From contig NZ_CP078078.1 in the NCBI RefSeq assembly GCF_023101205.1, forward strand, positions 1,612,001-1,676,000: a DNA stretch of 64,000 nt, in the 5' to 3' direction. Both the position numbers and the translations under genes were made by a program. Origin of the DNA: Microbacterium aurugineum. GTDB taxonomy: Bacteria; Actinomycetota; Actinomycetes; Actinomycetales; Microbacteriaceae. The notes under the pieces were generated by a model. That model worked only from the letters and a program-made list of their open reading frames with translations. It had not been told where the DNA came from and did not search any database. How positions within the stretch are numbered: the stretch's first letter is position 1; every line of letters begins with the position of its first letter. Positions 1 through 8,669 of this stretch are shown piece after piece.

Positions 1-204
1 GCGCTCCAGGAAGCGGGGATCGACTACGAATCCGCTGACGTCGAGTTCGTTCCGAACCTCAAGGTCGAAATCGACGCCGACACCGCACGCAAGGTCTTCC
101 GTCTCATCGATGCGCTCGAAGACAGTGAAGACGTGCAGAACGTCTTCACGAACTTCGACCTGAGCCCCGAGGTCCAGGCCGAGCTGGAGAACGACGAGGC
201 CTAG
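1..204 (+). CDS. yebC: YebC/PmpR (TACO1) family protein, C-terminal part
   Basis: The last 67 codons of a gene that begins before the window. The visible residues ([12 protein letters not shown] near the start, then [21 protein letters not shown]) match the C-terminal domain of the YebC/PmpR/TACO1 family, which ends in this ALEDxDDVQ.V pattern. Family members are about 250 residues long and act as translation-associated factors or DNA-binding regulators; which applies here cannot be judged. The position directly before ruvC-ruvA-ruvB is the conserved actinobacterial order. The TAG stop is at 202-204. Confidence 0.9.
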   Translation, partial: ALQEAGIDYESADVEFVPNLKVEIDADTARKVFRLIDALEDSEDVQNVFTNFDLSPEVQAELENDEA

Positions 205-237
205 GCGCGCCGGACCCGCGGTGTCCGCTCCGCCGCC

Positions 238-243
238 TAGCCT
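238..243 (+). promoter_or_regulatory. -10 hexamer TAGCCT for ruvC (leaderless type)
   Basis: TAGCCT lies exactly 6 bases before the ruvC GTG at 250. That puts the expected transcription start on or beside the start codon, so the mRNA is probably leaderless. No convincing -35 element is seen. Confidence 0.5.
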
Positions 244-249
244 GGGGGA

Positions 250-813
250 GTGGCTTCCTCTCTGCGCGTGCTCGGCATCGACCCGGGCCTGACCCGGTGC
301 GGTGTCGGTGTCGTGGACGTCGACCGTTCCCGTCGGGGAACCCTCGTGCACGTGGGGGTCATCCGATCGTCGCCGGAGACGGAGATCGGTGATCGCCTCG
401 CGATCGTCGCCGCAGGGATCCGCGCCGTGATCGCTGAGCACCGGCCCGATGCCGTCGCCGTCGAGCGGGTGTTCGCTCAGCAGAACACGCACACGGTGAT
501 GGGCACGGCGCAGGCCAGTGGGGTCGCGCTGCTGATCGCGTCCGAGTCCGGGTTGCCGGCCGCCACGCATACCCCGAGTGAAGTGAAAGCGGCCGTCACC
601 GGGTACGGTGCCGCCGACAAGCGGCAGGTGCAGACCATGATCGCGCGGATCCTGCGTCTGGATGCGCTGCCCCAGCCCGCCGACGCGGCGGATGCTCTGG
701 CGATCGCGCTCTGTCATGCCTGGCGTCGCGGAGGACCGACCGCATCCGGTCAGAGCGCGTTGACGCCCGCGCAACGCGCCTGGGCCGCGGCGGAGCGTGT
801 CGCTCGAACATAG
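250..813 (+). CDS. ruvC: Crossover junction endodeoxyribonuclease RuvC
   Basis: RuvC is the Holliday-junction resolvase that cuts RuvAB-bound four-way junctions during recombination repair. The 187-residue protein has the RNase H-like fold and the four acidic metal-binding residues: D11 in GIDPGLTRCG, E72 in VERVFA, and D145 and D148 in PADAADAL. Length fits the family plus a short C-terminal tail. The GTG start at 250 places GIDPG near the N terminus as expected and follows a -10 hexamer by 6 bases. ruvA and ruvB lie just downstream, so the whole resolvasome is encoded together. Confidence 0.97.
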   Translation: MASSLRVLGIDPGLTRCGVGVVDVDRSRRGTLVHVGVIRSSPETEIGDRLAIVAAGIRAVIAEHRPDAVAVERVFAQQNTHTVMGTAQASGVALLIASESGLPAATHTPSEVKAAVTGYGAADKRQVQTMIARILRLDALPQPADAADALAIALCHAWRRGGPTASGQSALTPAQRAWAAAERVART

Positions 814-826
814 CTACGAGCGACAC
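797..826 (+). promoter_or_regulatory. 10-bp inverted repeat containing a LexA/SOS-like box before ruvA
   Basis: GTGTCGCTCG (797-806) and CGAGCGACAC (817-826) are perfect inverted arms around a 10-base spacer. Inside, 804-819 reads TCGAAC-N4-CTACGA, matching 10 of 12 fixed positions of the actinobacterial LexA consensus TCGAAC-N4-GTTCGA. It covers the ruvC stop codon and the -35 region of the ruvA promoter, where a repressor would act. Binding is inferred from sequence only. Confidence 0.5.
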
Positions 827-828
827 CG

Positions 829-834
829 TAGGCT
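829..834 (+). promoter_or_regulatory. -10 hexamer TAGGCT for ruvA (leaderless type)
   Basis: TAGGCT is followed after exactly 6 bases by the ruvA ATG at 841. This predicts an mRNA that begins at the start codon, under a LexA-like box that occupies the -35 region. Confidence 0.55.
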
Positions 835-840
835 GAGACG

Positions 841-1461
841 ATGATCTCCTCTCTGCACGGCGTCGTTCTGCACGCGACGTCCGATCAGGTCGTCATCGAT
901 GTGGGCGGGGTCGGGTTCGCCGTCGCCGTCCCGGCCGATGTCGCGCACACCGCCACGGTGGGGGAGAAGCTCCTCCTGCACACGAGTCTCATCGTGCGAG
1001 AGGACTCCCTGTCGCTGTTCGGCTTCGCGGACCGCGGTGAACTCGAGATCTTCGGCCTCCTGATCGGGGTGACCGGAGTCGGGCCGAAGTCGGCGCTCGG
1101 CGTGCTGTCGCACCTCACCACCGATCAGATCGCGGAGGCCGTCACCGCCGAGGACGATGCGCCGTTCCGGCGTGTCTCCGGGATCGGCCCGAAGACGGCC
1201 AAGCTCATCGTGCTTCAGCTCGCGGGCAAGGTGCAGGCGTTCGCCGCCCCGTCCACGTCCGTCGCCGCGGGGAACACCGATGTCGTCACCCAGGTCTCCG
1301 CCGCCCTGGTCGGCTTGGGGTGGTCGGAGAAGATCGCCGCCGAAGCGGCAGCCCAGACGGCGGAGGAGGCCACGGAGGCGGAGCGTGCATCTGTCGCGGC
1401 GCTGCTCCGACGCACCCTCGCCCTGTTGGGCCCGGCGAAGGGAGCCCAGCCGCATGTCTGA
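841..1461 (+). CDS. ruvA: Holliday junction branch migration protein RuvA
   Basis: RuvA tetramers bind Holliday junctions and load the RuvB motor. The 206-residue protein begins with the OB-fold domain ([20 protein letters not shown]), then carries two helix-hairpin-helix motifs, [11 protein letters not shown] and [14 protein letters not shown]. It ends in the small C-terminal domain that contacts RuvB. Length is normal. The ATG start is set by the promoter 6 bases upstream and by the conserved MI-S-L-G start. The 3' end overlaps ruvB by 8 bases, which indicates translational coupling. Confidence 0.97.
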   Translation: MISSLHGVVLHATSDQVVIDVGGVGFAVAVPADVAHTATVGEKLLLHTSLIVREDSLSLFGFADRGELEIFGLLIGVTGVGPKSALGVLSHLTTDQIAEAVTAEDDAPFRRVSGIGPKTAKLIVLQLAGKVQAFAAPSTSVAAGNTDVVTQVSAALVGLGWSEKIAAEAAAQTAEEATEAERASVAALLRRTLALLGPAKGAQPHV

Positions 1462-2479
1462 CCCTCTCGACGCGTCGGAACCCTCGGACGAGACCGAACT
1501 CGCGATCGAGGGCGCACTGCGCCCCACGAGCCTCGGAGACTTCGTCGGGCAGCAGAAAGTCCGAGGACAGCTGCAGCTGCTCCTCGAAGCGGCGCGACTC
1601 CAGAGCCGGCCGGCCGATCACATCCTTCTGGCGGGCCCGCCGGGGCTCGGGAAGACGACGCTCGCGATGATCGTCGCGCACGAGAGCGAGCGGCCGCTGC
1701 GTCTCTCGAGCGGCCCCGCGATCCAGCACGCGGGCGACCTGGCGGCGCTACTGTCGAGCCTGGTCCCGGGGGAAGTGCTCTTCATCGACGAGATCCATCG
1801 CATGGCCCGCTCGGCGGAGGAGATGCTCTACCTCGCGATGGAGGACTACCGGATCGACATCATGGTCGGGAAGGGCGCGGGCGCGACCAGCATCCCGCTC
1901 GAGCTCTCGCCGTTCACTCTCGTGGGGGCGACGACCCGCTCCGGCCTGCTGCCCAACCCGCTGCGGGACCGCTTCGGGTTCACAGGGCACCTGGAGTTCT
2001 ACGAGGAGTCCGAGTTGGAACAGGTCATCGCGCGCTCCGCCGCGGTACTGGGCGTCGACCTGCCGACCGACTCGCTGTCCGAGATCGCGCGCCGTTCTCG
2101 GGGCACACCGCGTATCGCGAACCGTCTGCTCCGCCGAGTCCGGGACTATGCGCTCGTGCACGGCCACGGCGCGGCCACGATCGGCGACGTGCGGGCGGCG
2201 CTGGAGCTCTATGACGTGGACGCGATCGGCCTCGATCGGCTCGACCGGGCGGTCCTCGATGCCCTCGTGCGGCGCTTCCGTGGAGGTCCCGTCGGCCTGA
2301 GTACCCTCGCCGTGGCCGTCGGAGAAGAGGGCGAGACCGTGGAGAGCGTGGTCGAGCCGTATCTCGTGCGCATCGGCTTCCTGGGCCGGACTCCGCGCGG
2401 CCGTGTGGCGATGCCCGACGCATACACCCACCTGGGCGTTCCTCATCCGGACGGGATGCTTAAGTTGGATGACCTATAA
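1454..2479 (+). CDS. ruvB: Holliday junction branch migration DNA helicase RuvB
   Basis: RuvB is the hexameric AAA+ motor that drives branch migration on RuvA-bound junctions. The 341-residue protein has Walker A ([11 protein letters not shown]), Walker B (LFIDEIHR), the [18 protein letters not shown] sensor and arginine-finger segment, and a C-terminal winged-helix domain. The open frame extends upstream through ruvA, but ATG 1454 gives the standard N terminus ([23 protein letters not shown]) and overlaps the ruvA stop by 8 bases. The TAA stop lies inside the -10 hexamer of the next promoter. Confidence 0.97.
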   Translation: MSDPLDASEPSDETELAIEGALRPTSLGDFVGQQKVRGQLQLLLEAARLQSRPADHILLAGPPGLGKTTLAMIVAHESERPLRLSSGPAIQHAGDLAALLSSLVPGEVLFIDEIHRMARSAEEMLYLAMEDYRIDIMVGKGAGATSIPLELSPFTLVGATTRSGLLPNPLRDRFGFTGHLEFYEESELEQVIARSAAVLGVDLPTDSLSEIARRSRGTPRIANRLLRRVRDYALVHGHGAATIGDVRAALELYDVDAIGLDRLDRAVLDALVRRFRGGPVGLSTLAVAVGEEGETVESVVEPYLVRIGFLGRTPRGRVAMPDAYTHLGVPHPDGMLKLDDL

Positions 2480-2480
2480 T
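2475..2480 (+). promoter_or_regulatory. Consensus -10 hexamer TATAAT for yajC-secD-secF
   Basis: A perfect TATAAT, rare in DNA this GC-rich, covers the ruvB stop codon (TAA at 2477-2479). It would start a transcript near 2487 with a leader of about 65 bases ahead of yajC. No clear -35 is seen. Confidence 0.55.
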
Positions 2481-2551
2481 CACTGAAGACTTCCCGGATA
2501 CCTTCGCGCGCCCAAAGGCTGGAGCGTGCACCTGAGAAAGGCGCTTCCCCC

Positions 2552-2953
2552 ATGCCCATGGAATTCCTGCTCTTCGGCCTTCTTGCCGTCCTCCTCGTCT
2601 TCATGATCTTCAACACGCGTAAGCGCACGAAGCAGATGAAGGCCGAGCAGGAGGAGAAGGCGACCAAGACCGTTCCCGGCGCCAAGGTGCTCCTGCAGGG
2701 TGGCATCTACGGCACGATCGTCTCCTACGACCCCGAGGACCTCGACACCCCGGCGCTCGTCGAGATTGCGCCCGGCACGATCATCGACGTCCACAGCCAG
2801 GCGATCCTGCGCGTCGTCGAACCGAAGGACGCCGTCGTCGAGACGCCCGTCGACGCCGTCGAGGAGCAGGATGCGGACGAGCCGGCCGCGCCTCCGGTCG
2901 AGACCCCCGAGGAGACCCGGGCCCGCCTCGAGCGGGACGCCGACGACAAGTAA
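2552..2953 (+). CDS. yajC: Preprotein translocase subunit YajC
   Basis: YajC is a small membrane accessory subunit of the Sec translocon that associates with SecDF. The 133-residue protein has one N-terminal membrane helix (about residues 3-20, EFLLFGLLAVLLVFMIF) followed by a basic stretch (RKRTKQMK). It then has the conserved KTVPGAKVLLQGGIYGTIV core and a long acidic, Pro-rich tail typical of actinobacterial YajC. A second ATG two codons in (2558) is an alternative start. The gene is the first of the yajC-secD-secF operon. Confidence 0.93.
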   Translation: MPMEFLLFGLLAVLLVFMIFNTRKRTKQMKAEQEEKATKTVPGAKVLLQGGIYGTIVSYDPEDLDTPALVEIAPGTIIDVHSQAILRVVEPKDAVVETPVDAVEEQDADEPAAPPVETPEETRARLERDADDK

Positions 2954-3008
2954 GTCCGCGGCCGACACGGCCCGCCGGATCTCCGTCCTTTCAGAAAGCT
3001 GAACACAC

Positions 3009-4757
3009 GTGGCTTCATCCTCTCCCGTCCGTCACGCCTGGCGGGTCCTCCTCGGCCTGCTCCTCGTGACCGGCGTGCTCTTCGGCATCAACTCGCTCGG
3101 TGTGTACGTCTTCAAGGACGCTGAGGGGGCGCCGGCGAGTTCGTGGACGCCCGAGCTCGCGCTGGACCTCCAGGGCGGCACCCAGATCGTCCTGAGCGCC
3201 GAGACGGAAGACGGAGCTGCTCCCACGCAGGAACAGCTCGACCAGGCCGCGGCGATCATCCGGCAACGTGTCGACGCGTCAGGTGTGGCTGAGGCCGACA
3301 TCACGACCGAGGGCGGGCAGAACATCGTCGTCCAGATCCCGGGCGAGGCCGACGCGCAGACCCGTGAGCGGATTCAGGCGAGTGCACAGCTCGAGCTTCG
3401 GCCCGTGCTCTACACGAACGCGGCGGGCACCGAGTTCGTCGGGGAGGATGGGAACTCCACGCCGTTCCCGACCCCCGATCCCACCCTGAACGCGACGCCG
3501 ACCGCGACGCCGACCGATGCGAGCGATCTCTCCTGGGTGACCGAGAAGCTCGCGGCGGAGTTCCAGGCATACGACTGCGCGAACCCCGACAACGACCCGG
3601 CCCGGGCGCCGAAGGATGAGCCGGTCATCGCCTGCTCGCCGGATGACACGCAGAAGTTCCTGCTCGGTCCGGCCGAGCTCGACGGCACCGCCATCACCGA
3701 CGCTTCCGCCGGTCGCGACCAGCAGTCCGGCGCCTGGATCGTCCAGCTCACCATGAACGGCGAGGGCGGAGACGCCTTCGGCAAGGTCAGCACGCGCCTG
3801 AACCAGAACCGCATAGATGGGCTCTCGCCGCGCGATCAGTTCGCCTTCGTGCTCGATGGAGACGTGATCAGCGCGCCGCGCATGAACGGCGTCATCCTCG
3901 ACGGACGCCCCAGCATCTCGGGCAGCTTCACGCAGGAGACCGCGACCACGCTCGCGGATCAACTCAAGTTCGGTGCGCTGCCGCTCAGCTTCACCGTGCA
4001 GAGCTCCGACACGATCTCCGCGACGCTCGGTACCCAGCAGCTGCAGATCGGTCTGATCGCCGGTCTCATCGGTCTCGCCCTCGTCGCGATCTACTCACTC
4101 ATCGTCTATCGCGCGCTCGGATCGGTGATCATCGCCTCCATCGCGGTGATGGCGATCTTGACCTACATCATCATCTGCATCCTGGCCTGGCGCATCGGCT
4201 TCCGCCTGTCGCTCGCCGGTGTCGCGGGTCTCATCGTCTCGATCGGCTTCACGGCCGACTCGTTCATCGTCTACTTCGAACGAATACGAGATGAACTCCG
4301 CGACGGCAAGTCCATCACGGCTGCCGTGGAAGACGGCTGGGGTCGCGCGAAGCGGACGATCTACATCTCGAAGTCGATCAACGTCCTCGCCGCTGTCGTG
4401 CTGTACATCCTCGCCGACGCCACCGTGAAGGGCTTCGCGTTCACGCTCGGACTCACGACGCTGATCGACGTGTTCATCTTCGTGATCTTCACGCACCCGG
4501 TGATGCAACTGCTCGCCCGCACGCGCTTCTTCGGCGGGGGACACAAGCTGTCGGGGCTCGACCCCGAGGCGCTCGGCGCCGTCTATCGGAGTCGCTCACA
4601 GTACCGGGAGGTCTCGACGGCCTCGGCCGGGCGCGGCGCGAAGAACTCGCGGTCCCGCGGCGAAGCAGAACGTCGACAGACCATCGCCGAACGCAAACGC
4701 GCGGAGGCGCTCGCGGGCGACAGACAGACCAACGCCGGAAGTGAGGGAGACGCCTGA
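3009..4757 (+). CDS. secD: Protein translocase subunit SecD
   Basis: SecD, with SecF, uses the proton-motive force to pull exported proteins out of the SecYEG channel. The 582-residue protein has an N-terminal membrane helix (about residues 12-30) and the P1 head domain starting ELALDLQGGTQI. A Thr/Pro-rich linker (near residues 155-175) and further periplasmic sequence follow. The C-terminal five-helix RND block contains SIGFTADSFIVYFERIRDELR. The cytoplasmic tail is basic. The start is GTG 3009. The stop overlaps the secF start by one base (TGATG). Confidence 0.96.
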   Translation: MASSSPVRHAWRVLLGLLLVTGVLFGINSLGVYVFKDAEGAPASSWTPELALDLQGGTQIVLSAETEDGAAPTQEQLDQAAAIIRQRVDASGVAEADITTEGGQNIVVQIPGEADAQTRERIQASAQLELRPVLYTNAAGTEFVGEDGNSTPFPTPDPTLNATPTATPTDASDLSWVTEKLAAEFQAYDCANPDNDPARAPKDEPVIACSPDDTQKFLLGPAELDGTAITDASAGRDQQSGAWIVQLTMNGEGGDAFGKVSTRLNQNRIDGLSPRDQFAFVLDGDVISAPRMNGVILDGRPSISGSFTQETATTLADQLKFGALPLSFTVQSSDTISATLGTQQLQIGLIAGLIGLALVAIYSLIVYRALGSVIIASIAVMAILTYIIICILAWRIGFRLSLAGVAGLIVSIGFTADSFIVYFERIRDELRDGKSITAAVEDGWGRAKRTIYISKSINVLAAVVLYILADATVKGFAFTLGLTTLIDVFIFVIFTHPVMQLLARTRFFGGGHKLSGLDPEALGAVYRSRSQYREVSTASAGRGAKNSRSRGEAERRQTIAERKRAEALAGDRQTNAGSEGDA

Positions 4758-5746
4758 TGCCTTCCATGAATGAGTTCGGCAACAATCTGTATTCGGGGAA
4801 GACCTCCTTCCCGTTCGTCGGCAAGCGTCGGCTCTGGTTCATCATCGCGATCGCCCTCGTGGTCGGTTCCGCGCTCGTTCCGCTGTTCCGTCCCATCCAG
4901 TTCTCGATCGAGTTCACCGGCGGGTCGCAGTTCACGGTGCAGGCCCCCGAGACGCTCGACCAGGGCGCCGCGACCGAGGCCGTCCAGTCGGTCGTGCCCG
5001 GCGCTTCGACCAAGGTCGTCGTCGTGAACAACGCCGACATCCGCGTGCAGACCGACCAGATGAGCGCCGCCGAGACGCAGCAGGTCGCCGACGCACTCGC
5101 AGAGGCCTACGGCGTCGAGGCCGCCAACGTCACCTCGTCGTTCATCGGTCCGGCGTGGGGTGAGAACGTCACCAAGCAGTCACTGTGGGGTCTCGCGATC
5201 TTCCTCGCCCTGACCTTCCTGATCCTGGCGATCTACTTCCGCACCTGGAAGATGTCGGCCGCGGCGATCATCGGCCTGCTCGACGTGCTCGTGATCACGG
5301 TGGGCGTCTACGCCCTGGCCGGATTCGAGATCTCGCCGGCGGCGGTGATCGGCTTCCTGACGATCCTCGCTTACTCCCTGTATGACACCACCGTCGTCTT
5401 CGACAAGATTCGAGAGAACACGACGGAGGACGGGGAGAAGTCTGCCCGCTTGTTCGGTGAATCGGTGAACCTCGCGGTGAACCAGACGCTCGTGCGCTCG
5501 ATCAACACGTCTGTCGTCGCCGCCCTTCCGGTCGGCGCGGTGCTCTTCATCGGTGCCTTCTGGCTCGGTGCGGAATCGCTCACCGACATCTCCCTGTCGA
5601 TCTTCGTCGGCATCCTGGTGGCCACCTACTCGACGCTGTTCGTGGCCGCGCCGCTCTACTCGCTGTTCCGCGAGAACGAGCCGCAGCTCAAGGAGCGGGA
5701 CGCACGCATCCGCGACGCCCGCAGCAGGGCATCCGTCGAAGCCTGA
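4757..5746 (+). CDS. secF: Protein translocase subunit SecF
   Basis: SecF is the partner of SecD in the proton-driven late step of Sec export. The 329-residue protein has an N-terminal helix (about residues 25-45), the periplasmic motif IEFTGGSQF, and the C-terminal RND helix bundle with LTILAYSLYDTTVVFDKIREN, the SecF version of the conserved motif. The start codon shares a base with the secD stop, so the two are made in a coupled way. Length is normal for actinobacteria. Confidence 0.96.
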   Translation: MPSMNEFGNNLYSGKTSFPFVGKRRLWFIIAIALVVGSALVPLFRPIQFSIEFTGGSQFTVQAPETLDQGAATEAVQSVVPGASTKVVVVNNADIRVQTDQMSAAETQQVADALAEAYGVEAANVTSSFIGPAWGENVTKQSLWGLAIFLALTFLILAIYFRTWKMSAAAIIGLLDVLVITVGVYALAGFEISPAAVIGFLTILAYSLYDTTVVFDKIRENTTEDGEKSARLFGESVNLAVNQTLVRSINTSVVAALPVGAVLFIGAFWLGAESLTDISLSIFVGILVATYSTLFVAAPLYSLFRENEPQLKERDARIRDARSRASVEA

Positions 5747-5786
5747 TCGGCTGCCCGCAGCGGGAGCTCGGCCCGCACAGCACGCG

Positions 5787-5792
5787 TAGGAT
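5787..5792 (+). promoter_or_regulatory. Candidate -10 hexamer TAGGAT for rel
   Basis: TAGGAT sits 22 bases before the rel ATG. It leaves room for a short leader carrying the strong ribosome-binding site GGGAGGTGA at 5802-5810. Confidence 0.4.
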
Positions 5793-5814
5793 GAACTGAT
5801 CGGGAGGTGAGTTG

Positions 5815-8067
5815 ATGGCGGAACCGCAGACGTCGACGCAGGGTTCTAGTCTGCGACGACTGGTTCCCAGGATCTTCTCCCGCGCGTCGAGGATCAACGA
5901 CCTCGACAATCTGATCCGTACGGTGCGTGTGAACCACCCCAAGGGTGACTTCTCGGTCATCGAGCGGGCCTATGCCGTCGCCAAGGAGAAGCACGAGGGG
6001 CAGAAGCGTCAGAGCGGTGAGCCGTACATCACCCACCCTCTCGCGGTCGCTCAGATCCTCGCGGAGCTCGGTCTCGGCCCCCGAGCGATCGCGGCCGCCC
6101 TTCTGCACGACACGGTCGAGGACACGGGCTATGCGCTCACTGATCTGACTGCCGAGTTCGGCGACGAGGTCGCGATGCTCGTCGACGGCGTCACCAAACT
6201 CGACAAGGTCAAGTACGGTGAGAGCGCCCAGGCGGAGACCGTCCGTAAGATGATCGTGGCGATGTCGAAAGACATCCGCGTCCTGCTGATCAAGCTCGCC
6301 GACCGCCTGCACAATGCGCGCACCTGGGGCTTCGTCCCGCCGGAGAAGGCGGCGAAGAAGGCCAAGGAGACCCTCGAGATCTATGCGCCGCTGGCGAATC
6401 GACTCGGTATCCAGGCGATCAAGTCGGAACTGGAGGATCTCTCCTTCGCGGTCCTGCACCCGAAGATCTACAACGAGATCCACAGTCTCATCGCCCAGCG
6501 CACGCCTCAGCGGGAGAAGTACCTGAACCAGGTCGTCGAGGAGATCGACGAAGACCTGCGCGACCTCCGCATCCGCGGCAAGGTCGTCGGCCGTCCGAAG
6601 CAGCTCTACTCGGTGTACCAGAAGATGGTCATCCGCGGCCGGGAGTTCGACGACATCTACGATCTGATCGGCATCCGCGTGCTCGTCGCGTCCGTGCGCG
6701 ACTGCTATGCGGTCCTCGGCGCGATCCACGCACGGTGGACACCACTGCCCGGACGGTTCAAGGACTACATCGCCACGCCGAAGTTCAACCTCTACCAGTC
6801 GCTCCACACGACGGTGATCGGTCCGTCGGGCCGAACCGTCGAGATCCAGATCCGCACCCACGAGATGCACCAGCAGGCCGAGTACGGAGTGGCCGCGCAC
6901 TGGATGTACAAGGAGCGGATGAACGGCGGCGGCAAGACTGAGGTGCGCGCCTCCGACACCGACATGGCGTGGCTCGCCCACATCTCGGACTGGCAGGCGG
7001 AGACCGCCGACCCGGGCGAGTTCCTCGAGTCCCTGCGTTTCGAGATCGGCGCGAAGGAGGTGTACGTCTTCACGCCGAAGGGGCGCGTGATCGGTCTCCC
7101 GTCGGGTGCCACTCCGGTCGACTTCGCGTACGCCGTCCACACTGAGATCGGCCACCGCACCATGGGGGCCAAGGTCAACGGCCGACTCGTGCCGCTGGAG
7201 TCCGAGCTCAAGAGCGGCGACGTCGTCGAGGTCTTCACGTCGAAGAACCCCGACGCCGGCCCCAGCCAGGATTGGCTCGGGTTCGTCGCGAGCACGCGCG
7301 CCCGCAACAAGATTCGTGGCTGGTTCACGAAAGAGCGCCGCGAGGAAGCGATCGAGCAGGGCAAGGAGGCCATCGCACGGGCGATGCGTCGACAGAACCT
7401 GCCGCTGCAGCGTCTGATGAGCCACGACTCTTTCGCCGAGGTGGCTCGGGGGATGCACTACGAAGACGTCTCCGCGCTCTACGCCGCCGTCGGTGAGGGT
7501 CATGTCTCGACGCAGTCGGTCCTGGAGAAGGTCACCGCTCTGGTGGCGGCGAACGACCCGACGACCGGTGCCATCGACCTGCCGGGCAGCGTACCGAGCC
7601 GGGAGCCGCGTTCCGGTGACTCGGGCGTGCTCGTCCGGGGGGCCAACGACATCCTCGTGAAGCTCGCGAAGTGCTGCACCCCGGTGCCCGGTGACCAGAT
7701 CGTCGGCTTCGTCACTCGCGGCAGCGGAGTGTCGGTCCACCGGGCGGACTGCGTGAACGTGAAGGCGTTGGAATCCGAGCAGGATCGTTTCGTCGAGGTG
7801 TCCTGGGCTCCGACCACGAAGAGCGTGTTCCGCGTCCAGATCCAGGTCGAGGCTCTCGACCGGTCGGGGCTCCTCTCCGACGTGACGCGTGTCCTCAGCG
7901 AACACCACGTCAACATCCTCTCCGCCACGGTGACGACGACGGACGAGCGGTTGGCACTCAGCCGCTTCGTGTTCGAGATGGGTGACGCGGTGCACCTGGA
8001 CCGCGTGCTCAACGCCGTCCGACGTATCGACGCCGTCTACGACGTCTATCGCGTCACCTCCTCCTGA
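5815..8067 (+). CDS. rel: Bifunctional (p)ppGpp synthetase/hydrolase Rel
   Basis: This is the single long RSH enzyme of actinobacteria; it makes and degrades the alarmone (p)ppGpp in response to starved ribosomes. In the 750 residues, the N-terminal HD hydrolase domain has [10 protein letters not shown] (near residue 98) and RLHNARTW. The synthetase domain ([36 protein letters not shown]) follows, then a TGS domain ([24 protein letters not shown]), a helical/zinc-finger region ([12 protein letters not shown]) and a C-terminal ACT domain. ATG 5815 was preferred over TTG 5812 because GGGAGGTGA lies just upstream. The 3' end overlaps the convergent gene at 8054 by 14 bases. Confidence 0.96.
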   Translation: MAEPQTSTQGSSLRRLVPRIFSRASRINDLDNLIRTVRVNHPKGDFSVIERAYAVAKEKHEGQKRQSGEPYITHPLAVAQILAELGLGPRAIAAALLHDTVEDTGYALTDLTAEFGDEVAMLVDGVTKLDKVKYGESAQAETVRKMIVAMSKDIRVLLIKLADRLHNARTWGFVPPEKAAKKAKETLEIYAPLANRLGIQAIKSELEDLSFAVLHPKIYNEIHSLIAQRTPQREKYLNQVVEEIDEDLRDLRIRGKVVGRPKQLYSVYQKMVIRGREFDDIYDLIGIRVLVASVRDCYAVLGAIHARWTPLPGRFKDYIATPKFNLYQSLHTTVIGPSGRTVEIQIRTHEMHQQAEYGVAAHWMYKERMNGGGKTEVRASDTDMAWLAHISDWQAETADPGEFLESLRFEIGAKEVYVFTPKGRVIGLPSGATPVDFAYAVHTEIGHRTMGAKVNGRLVPLESELKSGDVVEVFTSKNPDAGPSQDWLGFVASTRARNKIRGWFTKERREEAIEQGKEAIARAMRRQNLPLQRLMSHDSFAEVARGMHYEDVSALYAAVGEGHVSTQSVLEKVTALVAANDPTTGAIDLPGSVPSREPRSGDSGVLVRGANDILVKLAKCCTPVPGDQIVGFVTRGSGVSVHRADCVNVKALESEQDRFVEVSWAPTTKSVFRVQIQVEALDRSGLLSDVTRVLSEHHVNILSATVTTTDERLALSRFVFEMGDAVHLDRVLNAVRRIDAVYDVYRVTSS

Positions 8068-8605
8068 GCGCGAGTCGTTCCAGCGCGGCCAGCCCGACAC
8101 GGCTCCCCGGTACCCTCCGCAGATCGCGCAGCGCGGCGACAGCCAGCTCCGCAGTACCGGGGGCCGCGACGGCGAGTCGGTCCATCCAGACCAGGACGCG
8201 GGGGTCGCGATGGAGGGTCGTGGCGAGGTCGAGCATCGTGCGCCCCGGTGTCGAGACCGGAACGCCGCCGATCAGCTCGACATCGGCGTCAGGCAGCACG
8301 GTGTCGTGGAAGACCAGGCGCGCACTCGTGATCGGTCGGATCCGACGTTCGATACAGCGCCTCACATGATGAACGACCGGGGGAGCGTCTCCGGCGCCGT
8401 GGATCCATGCGGCCGTCTGCGTGCAGGCGGCCGTGCCCGGCTGGACGAGCGCGGCCACCGAGCTCGCGCGGACGTCGGGTCCTGCGACCAGGTCGGCCGG
8501 GATGTAGGCGTCACCCACCTCGACGACATGGCCGTCGATCCGTGCGGCGCTGAGCTCGCTCTCGCTCAGACGTTCGCCGGGTAAGTAGAGGAAAGCGGGG
8601 TGCAT
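8054..8605 (-). CDS. AbiEi-type (type IV antitoxin-like) protein, orphan
   Basis: A 183-residue protein of a type common in Microbacteriaceae. The segment [19 protein letters not shown] resembles the TSPARTLLDLA core of AbiEi-family antitoxin C-terminal domains and of related DUF559-type proteins. The N-terminal winged helix usual in AbiEi antitoxins is short or absent ([20 protein letters not shown] may be its remnant). No nucleotidyltransferase (AbiEii) toxin gene is next to it, so a toxin-antitoxin role is not supported. The ATG at 8605 lies inside a 39-bp near-perfect palindrome and 6 bases after a CAGACT -10-like hexamer. It converges on rel with a 14-base overlap. Confidence 0.75.
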   Translation of the reverse strand: MHPAFLYLPGERLSESELSAARIDGHVVEVGDAYIPADLVAGPDVRASSVAALVQPGTAACTQTAAWIHGAGDAPPVVHHVRRCIERRIRPITSARLVFHDTVLPDADVELIGGVPVSTPGRTMLDLATTLHRDPRVLVWMDRLAVAAPGTAELAVAALRDLRRVPGSRVGLAALERLALRRR

Positions 8606-8633
8606 GACGTCAGTCTGACGTCTTGCACCCCGC
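8595..8633 (-). terminator. 39-bp near-perfect palindrome: DUF349-gene terminator overlapping the next start codon
   Basis: Arms of 18 bases, GCGGGGTGCATGACGTCA and TGACGTCTTGCACCCCGC, are complementary at 17 of 18 positions around a 3-base spacer. On the minus strand the hairpin lies 37 bases after the DUF349 gene stop and is followed by TTTCCT, as in an intrinsic terminator. Its second arm contains the ATG (8605) of the downstream gene, and its loop region contains that gene's -10-like hexamer. Confidence 0.65.
8612..8617 (-). promoter_or_regulatory. -10-like hexamer CAGACT for the AbiEi-type gene
   Basis: On the minus strand CAGACT is followed by exactly 6 bases (GACGTC) and then ATG 8605. 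This is the same leaderless geometry as other promoters in the window. It sits in the centre of the 39-bp palindrome. Confidence 0.4.
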
Positions 8634-8669
8634 CTGCGCCGTGGGCGCGGAGAACTGTGGAGAAACCGA

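Noticed and set aside
211..227. CGGAC/GTCCG hairpin between yebC and ruvC as a terminator
   Set aside because: Only a 5-bp stem with a 7-base loop and no T-tract; expected by chance in DNA this GC-rich.
5656..8100. An 814-codon open frame antisense to rel
   Set aside because: A shadow of rel; the Asp/Arg/Val-rich antisense composition and lack of motifs rule it out.
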